The notes under the pieces were generated by a model. It worked only from the letters and a program-made list of their open reading frames with translations, searched no databases and had not been told where the DNA came from. The translations under genes were made by a program, and so were the position numbers. A stretch of DNA of 44,749 nucleotides from Eimeria necatrix. Lineage: Eukaryota; Apicomplexa; Conoidasida; Eucoccidiorida; Eimeriidae. This document shows positions 1-10,806 of the stretch, in pieces; positions within the stretch are counted from its first letter, which is position 1, and every line of letters starts with the position of its first letter. The stretch is from contig NW_013655188.1 of assembly GCF_000499385.1 (NCBI RefSeq), positions 4,664-49,412 on the forward strand, given 5' to 3'.

Positions 1-83
1 CGCGGGCCCCCCTCGAGCCGCACCGTCCCCCAAGCAAAACTGAGGAGGCTTAACCCGCGTCAGCAGCGCCGGCAGCAGAGGGG

Positions 84-128
<45 letters not shown>

Positions 129-464
129 ACAGCAGCAGCAACGGCGACTACAGCAGCAACAGCAGCAGCAACAGCAGAAACAACCACAGCAGCAACAACC
201 ACAGCAGCAACAACAACAGCAGCAGCAACAGCGAAAGGTGCAGCACGAGGCAGCTTGGCGAGCTCCGGCCCGGCGCTCCTTTCCAGTCATTCTCAGTTCC
301 ACTGGGTCTAGGGTTTAGGGTTTAGGGTTTAGGGTTTAGGGTTTAGGGTTTAGGGTTTGCGGTCAAGACGATGGATGCTGCTTCTTCGGCTTCCTTTTGG
401 ACCTTTTCCGCCTCTATGGCGTCGTCGGGGGCCCACACCTCATACGCATTTGCAGGTCTGCTGC

Positions 465-518
<54 letters not shown>

Positions 519-661
519 TGCCACTTTTGCTGCTGCTGCAGCTGCCACAGCCACGATCAGCTCGTCCTTTCTGTCGCCTGCTTTTGCTGCTTATTTTCAC
601 GTCGCTGCTGCTGCTGCGGCTGCACCTGATGCTGCTGCTCCACACGCTGATGCTGGCGGTC

Positions 662-701
<40 letters not shown>

Positions 702-1003
702 AGGGGGGGAGCGCGCACTGGAGGAGCTGCGCTGCGGGGCCTCTTCAGCTTCTGTTTGGTTTTGCTTCCTCGGGGACTTCGACTCGGGGGCTTCTCGGGT
801 CTACGGCTTTCCCGTGCGGCTTGCTGCTGCAAACAGCAGCAGCAGCAGCAGCAGCAACGGCAGCAGCAGCAACGGCAGCAGCAGCAACGGCAGCAGCAGC
901 AGCAAGAAGGGGCTAAGGATATCGCTGGATTTGGCCCTTGCGCCTAGAGAGCCTCTCTTTCTAGCGCTGCAGAACGTAGACGGGACGCAGGCTGTGCCTG
1001 CAG
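1..1003 (+). other. Repeat-rich region upstream of or within the 5' part of the DPP gene
   Basis: This stretch has CAG-type runs at about 62-240 and 835-905, a telomere-like array at 309-358 and CTG-type runs at 461-545 and 663-703. Elsewhere in this window CAG on the sense strand marks exons and CTG marks introns, so 62-300 and about 717-1000 may be upstream exons of the peptidase gene separated by an intron. A frame through 717-1003 reads a plausible segment (LEELRCGASS, then REPLFLALQNVDG), but it is not in frame with the confident exon that follows. I cannot fix a start codon or the junctions. Confidence 0.4.
309..358 (+). repeat. Telomere-like array, TTTAGGG orientation
   Basis: About seven uninterrupted heptamers near the 5' part of the peptidase gene. 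Confidence 0.95.
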
Positions 1004-1121
1004 CAGCAGCAGCACCAGCAGCAGCCTTTCCTGGCCATACAAAACCCCACACAGGCGCCGCCGCTGCTGAACGGCGGCGCTTTGCTGCTCGTACACCCCG
1101 ACGACATCGCAGTGCCCCCGT

Positions 1122-1166
<45 letters not shown>

Positions 1167-1535
1167 GAGAGAAGCCCGAAAGTGCGAGTGGGGCGACGCC
1201 GCTGGAAGAGGCTGCTGCTGCTGCTGCTGCTGCAGAAGCAGCGCAGCAGAAGGCCTCTTTAGAAAGTCGAGAGGGCCAAAGGCCCACAAAGAGGCCCAGG
1301 GCCTTCACGCCCGCTGCTGCTCCTGCTGCCACTCCTGCTGCTGCTCCTGCTGCCACTCCTGCTGCTGCTGCTGCTCCTGCTGCTGACGACGAGGCAGCAG
1401 CAGCAGCAAAGCCGGAAGCAGTAGATGCAGCAGGAGAGGCTCCAGCGGGCGCAGCAACAGCAGCAACAGCAGCAGCAGCAGCAGCAACTGCTGGGCCAGA
1501 AAGCCGGGCGGCGAAGGTGGTGGATGGGAAGCCAC

Positions 1536-1595
<60 letters not shown>

Positions 1596-2238
1596 AGAAG
1601 GTGGACTTGACCCTGGAGGAAGAACTTCAGAAAGAACGCATGCGCAAAAGAACTGCAGGCATTATTTGCTTCCGATGGGACAAAAAGGGGCAGCGGCTGC
1701 TGCTTTCCAATGCTAGGGTATCACCCGCTGCTGCTGCTGCTGCTGCTGCTGCTCCTACTATTCCTGCTGCTGCTGCTGCTGCGATGACTTTTGTGGCTGC
1801 TGCTGCTGCTGTAGCTGAGCTGCAGCTGCGGTCAGTGGTGCTGCTGTTGCTGCTGCTCTAATCACTGCTACTTCTGATGCTGCTGTTTTACTTACTAGTG
1901 CTGCTGCTGCTGTTGGTGCTTCCGCAATTACTGCAGCAGCTGCTGCTGCTGCTGCCGCTATCGCTGCTGCTGCAGCTGTCGTTGCTGCTTCTCCGGGTGC
2001 TGTTGCTGCTACTCGCAATGCAACTGCTGCTGCTGCTTCTCTTATTTCTGCTCGCGCTGCTGTTCGTACTGCTTCCGCAACAAGTGCTGCTGCTGCCCTC
2101 GCTGCTGCTGCTGCTGCTGCTGCAGTTTTGCGTTGCTGTTGCTGCTGTTGGTGCTGCTACTGCAGGGTATTTGGGCGTGCGATGCTCCTATGGCGCTGCA
2201 GCCACTGCTGCAGCAAACCTCGTTGCCCCCTTCAAACT

Positions 2239-2272
<34 letters not shown>

Positions 2273-2462
2273 GCAGGACAGCGCCTTCGGCCTCTCTGCG
2301 CAGGTTTTGGCTCTACGGAACCTTGTGCAGCAGCAGCCTGCTGCTGCTGCGTCTGCTGCTGCTGCTGCTGCCGCTGGCTCTCCAAGCTCCAGCAGCAACG
2401 GCCCCAGGGAGCAGCCGCAGCCCGCCTCTCCTGCGGCACCCCCAGCAGCAGCAACAGCAGCA

Positions 2463-2499
<37 letters not shown>

Positions 2500-2665
2500 A
2501 GGAGGCCTGGATCCACCCCAGCGGCCGCTTCGGATGTTCTCCTGCTGCTGTTTGCATTTTGGAAAGAAGTCCCCACGAGCCTCCGGTGCTGGACTGTACG
2601 TACAGCCCGTGCAGCAGCTACGTTGCTTTTGTGCAGGGCCGAGACATCCATTTGCTGCTGCTCAA

Positions 2666-2698
<33 letters not shown>

Positions 2699-2832
2699 AC
2701 CTGCTGCTCCCCTTGCTGCATCGCCTGCAGCTGCAGCAGCGGCGCTCAGCAAAGGCGCTAAGAAAAAGACCCCTCAGAAGAAGACGCCGAGCAGCAGCAA
2801 CGGCGCTGCCCCCAGCGCTGCTGCTGCCACCC

Positions 2833-2886
<54 letters not shown>

Positions 2887-4117
2887 AAATGAACGGCATC
2901 CGCTGTCGACTCACTGCGTCGCCCCCAGACTACACAAGCGGCCTGGCTGAGTATGTGGCCCAAGAAGAAATGAATCGTATGGAGGGATACTGGTGGTAAG
3001 ATCTGCTGCTGCTGCTGTTGCTGCTGCTGTTGCTGCTGCTGCTGTTGCTGCTGCAGCTGCTGCTTCAGGGTGCCTGTTGCTGGTGCATTCGCTGCTGCTC
3101 GTTTGCCTCCTTTGGTGCTGCTGCCTCGCTGCAGGGTCGCGCAGCCACGACACCTGGTAGAGTTTAGGGTTTACGCCTAGGGTTGAGGGTTTAGGGTTTA
3201 GGGTTTAGGGTTTAGGGTTTGCTTGCAGGTCGCCAGATAGTCGGTTTCTGGCATTTGTGGAATTCACAGAGGCCCATGTGCCTCCAGTGAGGCTGCAGCG
3301 AGTGCTGCAGCCGCCGCAGAAGCCGCCACCGCAGCAGCTGCAGCAGCTGCAGCAGCAGCAGCAGCTGCAGCGGCACCTGCAGCAGCACGACGTGCGCCTG
3401 CGGACAGTCTTAGAGGTCGACGAAAGCTGCGGCGCCAGTGCAGGCAGTGTCTCTGAGTTCCTGCAGCAGCAGCAGCAGCAAGAGGAGCAGCAGCAGCAAG
3501 AGCTGCAGCAACACCAGCAGAAGCAGCAGCAGCAGCAGCAGGAACAGCAGCAAAAAAAGAGACGCCTACCTTCTCCGTCCAATGGCTGCAAGCGCGAACA
3601 CCTCGGATCATCCACGCTGCTGCGCAGCAGCAGCAACAGCACTACAAACAGCAGCAGCAACAGCAGCAGCAGCAGCAGCGACAGCAGCAAGAGCTTCCTT
3701 ATAACAGAAGAACACCGCTTTCCTTTCGCCGGGCAGCAGAACGTCAAAGTTCGCATCGGCATTGCCCAAGTAAACCCTAAACCCCAAACCCTAAACCCTA
3801 ATGTTTCTTCTGCTTCTCTTAGATTTAGGGTTTAGGATATGTGGCCCTACCTCAGTGTGCACTTTTGCTGCTGCTGCTGCTGCTGGTTTGCTGCTAGGTG
3901 CCCAGCGTTGCTTCTTTCTTGGCAGCAGCAGCAGACACTGCAAAGACAAACAGAGCAGCACCAGCAGCAGACGGCGTGGTGGAGGTTCCTTGCTGCAGCC
4001 GTTGCCGGACTCGCTGCTGCTGCAGCAGCAGCAGCAGCAGCAGCAGCCCTGCAGCGGCGCCCAAGGGCAGAGCCGCCTCCCCCGCTGTGCGCTCTGTGTC
4101 TCCCATAGCCGGCAGCA

Positions 4118-4166
<49 letters not shown>

Positions 4167-4369
4167 AGTGTGCAGCGGGGTTAGATTTGTCAAGCTGCCT
4201 GTGGCAGATTGGAAAGAAGACTTCTACATTGGGCGCGCGCAGTGGCTGCAGCTGCAGGACTGGCAGCAGCTGCAGGCGCTGAAGCTGCTTTCTAGTGAGG
4301 AGTGTTTGCTGCTGCAGCAGCAGCAAAAGCAGAAGCAGCAGCTGCTGCAGAAGCCGCAGGCACAACAGA

Positions 4370-4420
<51 letters not shown>

Positions 4421-5414
4421 CGAAGCAGAAGCAGCTCGGGCCACCCCCAGTGCTGCTGCTGCAGCTGCAGGACCGCCTGCAGCAGGAGCTGCGCATCTGC
4501 GTGGCGTTGCCGATTGTGGTTCCCTCTGCCAAGCCGAGCAGCAGCAACGGCAGCAGCAGCAGCAGCAAGCAGCAGCAGCAGCAGCAGGATGGGGAGGAGC
4601 TGCGCTGCGTCTGCTGCTACACAGAACGCAGACGCACTTGGGTTTCTCTTCACAATAATTTCTTTCAATTAAGTTCTTCTCTTTTCTTTGCCTGGACTTC
4701 CGACAAAGACAAATACAACCAACTCTACTTGCATGTGAGCCTGTCGTAGCTGCTGCTGCTGTTGCTGCTGCTGCAGCAGCTGTTGCTGCTGCTGCTGCAG
4801 CAGCTGTTGCTGCTGCCGCAGCAGCTGTTGCTGCTGCTGCAGCAGCTGTTGCTGCTGCTGCTGCAGCAGCTGTTGCTGCTGCTGCTGCTGCAGCTGTTGC
4901 TGCTGCTGTTTAGCGTGTTGTCGTTGTGCTGCTGCTGCCATCGTGTTGCTGCTGTTGCGCTGCCGCGGCTGCTGTCTAGCGTGTTTCTGTCGTGCTGCTG
5001 CTGTTGCTGCTGGCAGCATTTGTTGCAAACTCGCTGCTGTTGTCGCTTCCCGCGGGCTTGCTTCTGCGCTGCTGCTGCTGCTGCGCTCTACACTGCATGC
5101 ACTGTTGCTGCTGCTGCTGCTGCTGCTTGTTTGCTGCAGCACCTGGCCAGGCCTGATGTGGCTTTCAGGGTGCTGCCAGAGAGCAGCGGCCTGCGCGTGT
5201 GCTCCCTGCTGCTGCCCCCCCAGAATTATTCCTCATTCTTTGCTGCTGCTCGCAGCGCAGCAGCAGCAGCAGCAGCAGCAGCAGCGGGGGCTGAAGCAGA
5301 GCAAGCAGCCGCGACGCCAGCAGCAGCCGCAGCAGCAGCAGCAGCGACAGACGATGAGGAGGATCTGTACTTCTTCCTGCGGGTGATTCCCCAGATCCCA
5401 GAGGAGGTGCAAAC

Positions 5415-5468
<54 letters not shown>

Positions 5469-6502
5469 GTGCAACAAAAGCAGCCTGCTGGCCGGCAACC
5501 TCGCGCCCCTCTCCAGCCATATTGTTTGCGCCCGCCTCTCGCGGCAGCTGCTGGAGAAGATTTCTTTGAAGTTGCATGCAGCAAAGCCTGAGGAGGAAGA
5601 GACCCAAAAGGTGGCTTTTCCCAAACCCTAAACCCTAAACCCTAAACCCTAGGGCTCTTCTGCACTCCCCTGCACCTCAAACCCTAAACCCTAAACCCTT
5701 GCGGATTAGAAGCGGGGGAGTCTCGGAAGCCGCGGCGCACGCGTGTCTGGTTAGGCGAGCCTGGGGCACAGCCGCGAAACCTAGGGGCCAGGGTTTAGGG
5801 TTTAGGGTTTAGGGTTTAGGGTTTAGGGTTTGCGTTTAGGTTTACGACCTCGACTGCCCCTATATTTTCCTCTCAAACCCTCAAGTTCACGGGCAGCACT
5901 CTGCATTCTTCTGCAGCGGAGTGCCCCTGTGGCTGCATGTGCACCACGCAGTGGCGGCCCCCCGGCAGCTCTGGTCTCTAAACCCTAAACCCTAAACCCC
6001 AAACCCTAAACCCTAGCTTGCCCGCAGGCCCCGGCGGACGCAAGGCCCCACGCAATACGAGGCTTCCGCTTTGCTAAACCCTAAACCCTAACCGCGGCTC
6101 CTGGTCTTTAAACCCTTCACTCTAAACCCTAGCTGTTAAGGCCTAATCTGTAAACCCTAGACTGTAAACCCTAATCTGCAAACAGCAGCGCTAAAACATT
6201 ACCTAATCTTTAAACTCTAAACCCTAATCTCAAAACGCTAATCCCTAAACCCTTTAAATGCTTTTCAAAGCAACCAACAAACACTGAGGTTGTTGAGAGA
6301 AGAAACCCTCGGCACAGGCACTTTGGGTTAGGGCTTTAGGGTTTAGGGTTTAGGGCTGAGGTTTCAGGGTTTAGGGTTTAGGGTTTAGGGCTTGGGGTTT
6401 GGGGTCTGGGTTTCCTGTGACAGGGTTCGCTACATGCCAAACATTAGAGAACTGTTTGCTGCTGATGCTCGCGGGGAGTGCCTGTACTCCGCAGCAGCAG
6501 AC

Positions 6503-6543
<41 letters not shown>

Positions 6544-8038
6544 GGACCCTGCTGCTCTGGCTGACCTCCGCTACACACTCGAAGCTGCAGCAGACTACAC
6601 TCTTGAGCAGCTGCAGCAGCAGCAGCCGCTGCAGCAGCGGCAGCTGCAGCACCAGCAGCAGCTGCTGGACTCTGTCCGCACTGGCCTGCGCAAGGCTTTT
6701 TACTACTACCCCCACGCCGCCGGTTGCGGGCAGGTGAGCTCTACAAACCCTAAACCCTAAACCCTAAACCCTAAGCCCTCTTGACGATTTGCGGCTTAAA
6801 CCGGGGCAGAGTCCTAGCAGGTTCCTTGAGATTGTGGCGCCCTAAACCCTCCAAACCCTAAACCCTAAAGCCTGCAAACCCTAAACCCTCAAATGCGCCC
6901 TGCTAAGCCTGGCCTGAGTCTTCCAGCGCCGGAAAGGCGCAGAAATCAGGGTTTAGGGTTTAGGGTTTAGGGTTTGCGTGCAGGTGGTTTTCGAAAGCCA
7001 ACACCAGCAAACAGTGTTTGCTCGGGTCTTGTCGGAGCTGCTGCTGCCTTCTTTCTTTTCTTTCCCGCAGCAGCAGCACCGCCTGCTGGGGGCCTGCTAC
7101 AAGCCTGACCCCAGCGTGCACGGGCCGCGTAAACCCTAAACCCTAAACCCTAAACCCTAAACCCTAGCTCCTAAACCCTAAAGCCGAGAGCGTACCCAGC
7201 AGCAGCCCGCTCCATTCCTGCGATCCGCTCCTTGAAACCCGCTCTCCTTCTCCACTTATTAACCATTATTGTTTATTTATTTTTATTTATTTATTATTTA
7301 TTTATTCATTTATTGTTTATTTATTTATTTATTGTTTATTTATTTTCCTTCTGCAGCACCTTACCGCGGGGTGGTGTCTTGCTACGGGGGCCCTCTGATG
7401 CAGTTCGTCACCAACTCGTGGGAGCTGCACACAGACCCCAGGGCCCAGGCCCTAGCGAGGCTGGGTAAACCCTAAACCCTAAACCCTAAACCCTAAACCC
7501 TAAAACCTAAGTCCTAGGCTCTGGGGTGCAGGCCCTGGGCCGCTCGCAGGGGCGTCGGCCGCGCCCTTGCCGCCAGGCTCGGCAAGCCTCAAACCCTAAA
7601 CCCTAAACCCTAAAGCAGGGGTTTTCTTCTTTCGCATTTTGTGTGTTATTCATTGAAGAGCCTGATCCTCTTTTGAGGGCTTTAGGACTTGCAGGGTTTA
7701 GGGTTTAGGGTTAAGTGCTTGCGGTATAGGGTTTAGGGTTTGTGTTCAAGCTTGAATGAATTTGATGTCTGTTCAGCCTGGCCTTCGCTGTGAGGCTCCG
7801 GAGCTTCTTGCTTCATGAAGCACTCCAGCGTTCAGGGTTGAGGGTTTAGGGTTTAGGGTTTAGGGTTTAGGGTTTAGGGTTTGTGGGCAGGCTTGCTGGT
7901 GATAAAGACTGACAACCGCGGCAGCGACGGCCGCACTACAGCTTTTGAAAAGTCCATTTGTTTGCTGCTGGGCCACAAGGAAGCAGCAGACCAAGCAGCA
8001 GCATGTCGCTACCTCGAGCAGCAGGGCCTCCTCAAGCT

Positions 8039-8095
<57 letters not shown>

Positions 8096-8756
8096 GGGCG
8101 AGCTGGCCAGCGGCGTGGGCATATATGGAATCAGCTACGGCGGCTTCCTTTCTTGCATGGCCCATTTATTATACCCCGAGTTGTTTTCCGCGGCTTTCTG
8201 CGTAGCCCCAGTCACCTTCTGGGAGGTAAAACCACCATTTAGGGTTTAGGGTTTAGGGTTTAGGGTTCAGGGTTCAGGTGTGCGTCTTCTGCTGTTGGGC
8301 GGCTGCTCAGTGTGGGTGTTTCTGTTTGTCTCTTTTTCTATTTTTCTTTTTTTTTATTCTCGTTTTAATTTCTTTTCTTTCTTTTTCGTTTTTGTCCTTT
8401 TGTTTTACTTTTTATTTTGTCTCTTCTAAGCCCCTTCACTTCATTTATCATTTATTTCATTTTCTTTTGCTGCTTTTTTGCTGCTGTGTCTCCTAAGGTG
8501 GTTTTAATGTATTGGTCTCCTGCGCCTCCGTTTGGGTCTTTGCTGCTGCTGCTGCAGCCCGTGCTGCTGCTGCTGCCTGTGTTGCTGCTGCTGCAGCCCG
8601 TGCTGCTGCTGCTGCCTGTGTTGCTGCTGCTGCTTTTGCTGCCCCTTCTGCCGCACCCTGCTGCACCCCCTCCATTTTAAGCTGCAAACGCCGAAACTGC
8701 TGCTGCTGCTGCCCCTGCAGCGGCTGCTGCTGCCCCACAGGCTGCTGCTGCTGCTC

Positions 8757-8793
<37 letters not shown>

Positions 8794-9613
8794 GCGCAGG
8801 GCTACTCGACCCACTACACTGAGCGTTACTTGTCTTTGCCTTATCTAAACCCTAGCGGCTATTTGTATTCTTCAGTGCTGCCTTTTGTGAGCCCCAAAAG
8901 AAAAGAAGCTGAGGGGCGGCTGCTGCTGATGCATGGAGCAGCAGATGAAAACGTGCTGCTGCAGCACTCCCTCGTGCTCGCCGACGCCCTCATTAGGCAG
9001 CAGGCAAGCCCGGAGGTTTAGGGTTTAGGGTTTAGGGTTTAGGGTTTAGGGTTTAGGGTTTAGGGTTTGGCTCCCTGCGTGTGCTTCAGTGTTTCGTGGG
9101 TTTTCAAGTGCGTAGCTGTGCAGTTATTTACAAGTTCTCCCTGCTGTGTTGAGTCTGGATTTTTCTGTTTAGGGTTTAGGTTTTAAGCTCTAGGGTTTAG
9201 GGTTTGGGGTTTAGGGCTGAGGGTCCAGGGCTTAATATCAAGGGTTGGGGCCGCTAGCTACGCCTTGCTGCTTCTTAAGGGCCAACTACAGATAGTCCTT
9301 ACGCTTCTAATTAGGGTTTACGGTTAGGGTTTAGGGTTTAGGGTTTAGGTTTTGGGCGTGCTGCAGGCAGCGTTTAGTTGGTGCGTTTGCCTTCCTCTCG
9401 CCTCGGCGTTCAGGGTTTAGGGTTTAGGGTTTAGGGTTTAGGGTTTAGGGTTTGGGCGTGCTGCAGGCGGCGTTTGAGTTGGTGTGTTTGCCTTCTTCTC
9501 GCCACGGGCCGTCTTCGCCGCACGAGGCCTCGCTGATGCGTCGGCGTTTAATTCGTTTTTTCGCAGAGTCCTTTTTGCCGCATTGCAAGAGGCCTTGTGC
9601 AGATTCCTCTTGA
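1004..9613 (+). CDS. S9B dipeptidyl peptidase (DPP IV/8/9-like), 12 exons, 5' end unresolved
   Basis: Serine exopeptidase of the prolyl oligopeptidase clan, expected to release X-Pro dipeptides. Phase-consistent exons: about 1004-1717, 2166-2995, 3229-3769, 3898-4734, 5140-5610, 5840-5973, 6424-6733, 6984-7128, 7357-7464, 7891-8225, 8800-9015, 9467-9613 (TGA). The propeller part has the S9B signature AEYVAQEEMNRMEGYWW, whose paired Glu bind the substrate N-terminus, continuing across the intron into SPDSRFLAF. The alpha/beta-hydrolase part has CYGGP, TDNRGS, the nucleophile in GISYGG (Ser codon 8133-8135), TERYL, Asp in HGAADEN (8944-8946) and the last-exon His in SSRHGP (9503-9505), so the triad is complete. 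At about 1,595 codons it is nearly twice the usual 750-900 residues, because Ala, Gln and Ser runs fill loops. Residues before about 1004 and the true ATG are uncertain; DPP IV versus DPP8/9 subtype is inferred. Confidence 0.87.
3160..3220 (+). repeat. Telomere-like array, TTTAGGG, 3' end of DPP intron 2
   Basis: Degenerate then perfect heptamers ending 8 bp before the acceptor (GCTTGCAG) of the exon starting at 3229. Confidence 0.95.
3771..3838 (+). repeat. AAACCCT then TTTAGGG units in DPP intron 3
   Basis: The donor GTAAACCC at 3770 is itself part of the first heptamer; two TTTAGGG-type units follow at about 3821-3838. Confidence 0.9.
4745..4915 (+). repeat. CTG/TTG tandem array in DPP intron 4
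   Basis: Repeated unit of roughly 20-27 bp built from CAGCAGCTGTTGCTGCTG; it contains both CAG and CTG and so can fold back on itself. Confidence 0.8.
5621..5700 (-). repeat. AAACCCT arrays at the 5' side of DPP intron 5
   Basis: Two blocks of AAACCCT heptamers starting about 10 bp after the donor at 5611. Confidence 0.95.
5788..5832 (+). repeat. TTTAGGG array at the 3' end of DPP intron 5
   Basis: About six heptamers ending 7 bp before the exon at 5840. Confidence 0.95.
5978..6260 (-). repeat. AAACCCT array and degenerate copies, 5' side of DPP intron 6
   Basis: A clean array begins about 4 bp after the donor at 5974; degenerate AAACCCT units continue to about 6260. Confidence 0.9.
6326..6412 (+). 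repeat. TTTAGGG array at the 3' side of DPP intron 6
   Basis: Clean and degenerate heptamers ending about 12 bp before the exon at 6424. Confidence 0.92.
6746..6895 (-). repeat. AAACCCT arrays at the 5' side of DPP intron 7
   Basis: Two blocks, the first 12 bp after the donor at 6734. Confidence 0.95.
6948..6976 (+). repeat. TTTAGGG array at the 3' end of DPP intron 7
   Basis: Four heptamers directly before GCGTGCAG and the exon at 6984. Confidence 0.95.
7130..7182 (-). repeat. AAACCCT array at the start of DPP intron 8
   Basis: The donor GTAAACCC is continuous with the array. The 3' half of this intron carries ATTT repeats instead of TTTAGGG. Confidence 0.95.
7256..7347 (+). repeat. ATTT-type tetranucleotide microsatellite
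   Basis: TTTATTTATTT-like run just before the acceptor (CTTCTGCAG) of the exon at 7357; it may serve as the pyrimidine tract. Confidence 0.9.
7466..7614 (-). repeat. AAACCCT arrays at the 5' side of DPP intron 9
   Basis: The donor GTAAACCC at 7465 opens the first array; a second block lies at about 7590-7614. Confidence 0.95.
7693..7882 (+). repeat. TTTAGGG arrays at the 3' side of DPP intron 9
   Basis: Blocks at 7693-7742 and 7830-7882; the last ends 8 bp before the exon at 7891. Confidence 0.95.
8237..8276 (+). repeat. TTTAGGG array near the 5' end of DPP intron 10
   Basis: About five heptamers starting 12 bp after the donor at 8226, the opposite orientation to most donor-side arrays here. 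Confidence 0.95.
8533..8795 (+). repeat. CTG-rich tandem array at the 3' side of DPP intron 10
   Basis: Two tandem copies of a unit of about 42 bp (CTGCTGCAGCCCGTGCTGCT and so on) followed by (CTG)n ending in the acceptor GCGCAG at 8799. Confidence 0.85.
9016..9069 (+). repeat. TTTAGGG array starting at the DPP intron 11 donor
   Basis: About eight perfect heptamers; the donor dinucleotide is the GT of the first GTTTAGGG. Confidence 0.95.
9169..9454 (+). repeat. Further TTTAGGG blocks in DPP intron 11
   Basis: Blocks at about 9169-9230, 9311-9356 and 9409-9454; the last two bracket the decoy exon. Confidence 0.92.
9350..9412 (+). pseudogene. Truncated, frameshifted duplicate of the last DPP exon (decoy exon)
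   Basis: Positions 9351-9404 copy 9451-9506 at an offset of about 100 bp: the same TTTGGGCGTGCTGCAG acceptor context followed by the start of the terminal exon. The copy has lost two bases (GTTTAGTTGG against GTTTGAGTTGG), has several substitutions and runs into a TTTAGGG array before the catalytic His codon. Spliced in, it would encode a short tail without the His and then stop. It lies wholly within intron 11. Confidence 0.75.
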
Positions 9614-10235
9614 GTTCAAAAACGAAAAAAGTCCACAAGATCATAACTCCCGAAATAATCTAATTAAATACTTTTATTTAATACTTTTATTTCCAAATTC
9701 TCCAAAAAGTCTTCAAAGACTTTTCAAAAATCCGAAATGGCGGAGCCCCGCGCTGCCGCTGCACGCGGCGTGCATGCACGTACACCTGAAAACATGCAAG
9801 TATTCATGTTTCCAATTTCTTCTTTTTTGCTTTTCACTTTCATTTATTTTCTAGTTTTTAGATCTTCAAAGGGAAATTAAACTCAGTAAACGCGTTTTAG
9901 AGTTGCTATTGGACTTATTTAGGAAGTAAATTGCAATTAAATGGCATTTTGAACAAAAGAAAGAAATGCCAAATAAATAAATAAACTCGTGAATAGATGA
10001 ATAAATAATTATTAAATAGATAATGGATAAATAAATAGATAAAATGCACGAAATCCTCTCAGCCGCTGCGCCAGAGCTTCGCCGCTGTGGGAGGCGCAGA
10101 ATTTCTTTAAAAAGCAAAAAGGCAAATTTAAAAAGAAATAAATAATAAATAAGTAGTAATTAGTAAGTACTAAAATTAGTAAATACGCAGCTGGTGAGCT
10201 GCGAGCTGCAACGCAGGCCTTCGGAGTCTCCGTTC

Positions 10236-10257
10236 GAGGGTTTAGGGTTTAGGGTTT
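10236..10257 (+). repeat. Short TTTAGGG array, intergenic
   Basis: Three heptamers outside any gene I can see. Confidence 0.9.
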
Positions 10258-10615
10258 GGTAGCTGCAGCGAGCAGCAGCTCTGCTGCAGCAGCGGAAGCA
10301 AATCGGACACTTTTGAATTAGCTGCTGCAGCAGTTCAACTGCAGCAGCAGCAAACCGCCCAGAAGCAGCAAAGTGAGGCGAAGAATTCAGCAGAAATAAA
10401 GGCTTCTAGACTCATATTATCAAAGAAAAAGTGGAAATAAATAGTGCTTTTAAGAGAACATCTTCAAATACAAGTTCAAAGAACAAGTATATTCTCAAAT
10501 AACTTTTATAAATGAACATGTAAATTCTTGCGAAGGCCGCCACATGCCTTCAGCAACTCAATTTATAGCATAACACAGGACCAAATGGATGTGCGTATAA
10601 ATAAACTGATTTATA

Positions 10616-10762
10616 TTAATATGCGCACACACACACACATATATATATATATGCATATAAATACCTATTTTGGTTTATATAATGTGCGTATATATATACA
10701 TATATATGCATACATATATGAGCATATATGTACTCTAATTGCTCTACGTAAGATACGTATAT

Positions 10763-10806
<44 letters not shown>

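Noticed and set aside
60..302. Minus-strand 80-codon Cys-rich frame
   Set aside because: It is only the third-frame translation of a CAG run; no unique segment supports it.
397..1386. Plus-strand 329-codon frame overlapping the first DPP exon
   Set aside because: The confident peptidase exon uses another frame from about 1004. Only the 717-1003 part of this frame might be an upstream exon.
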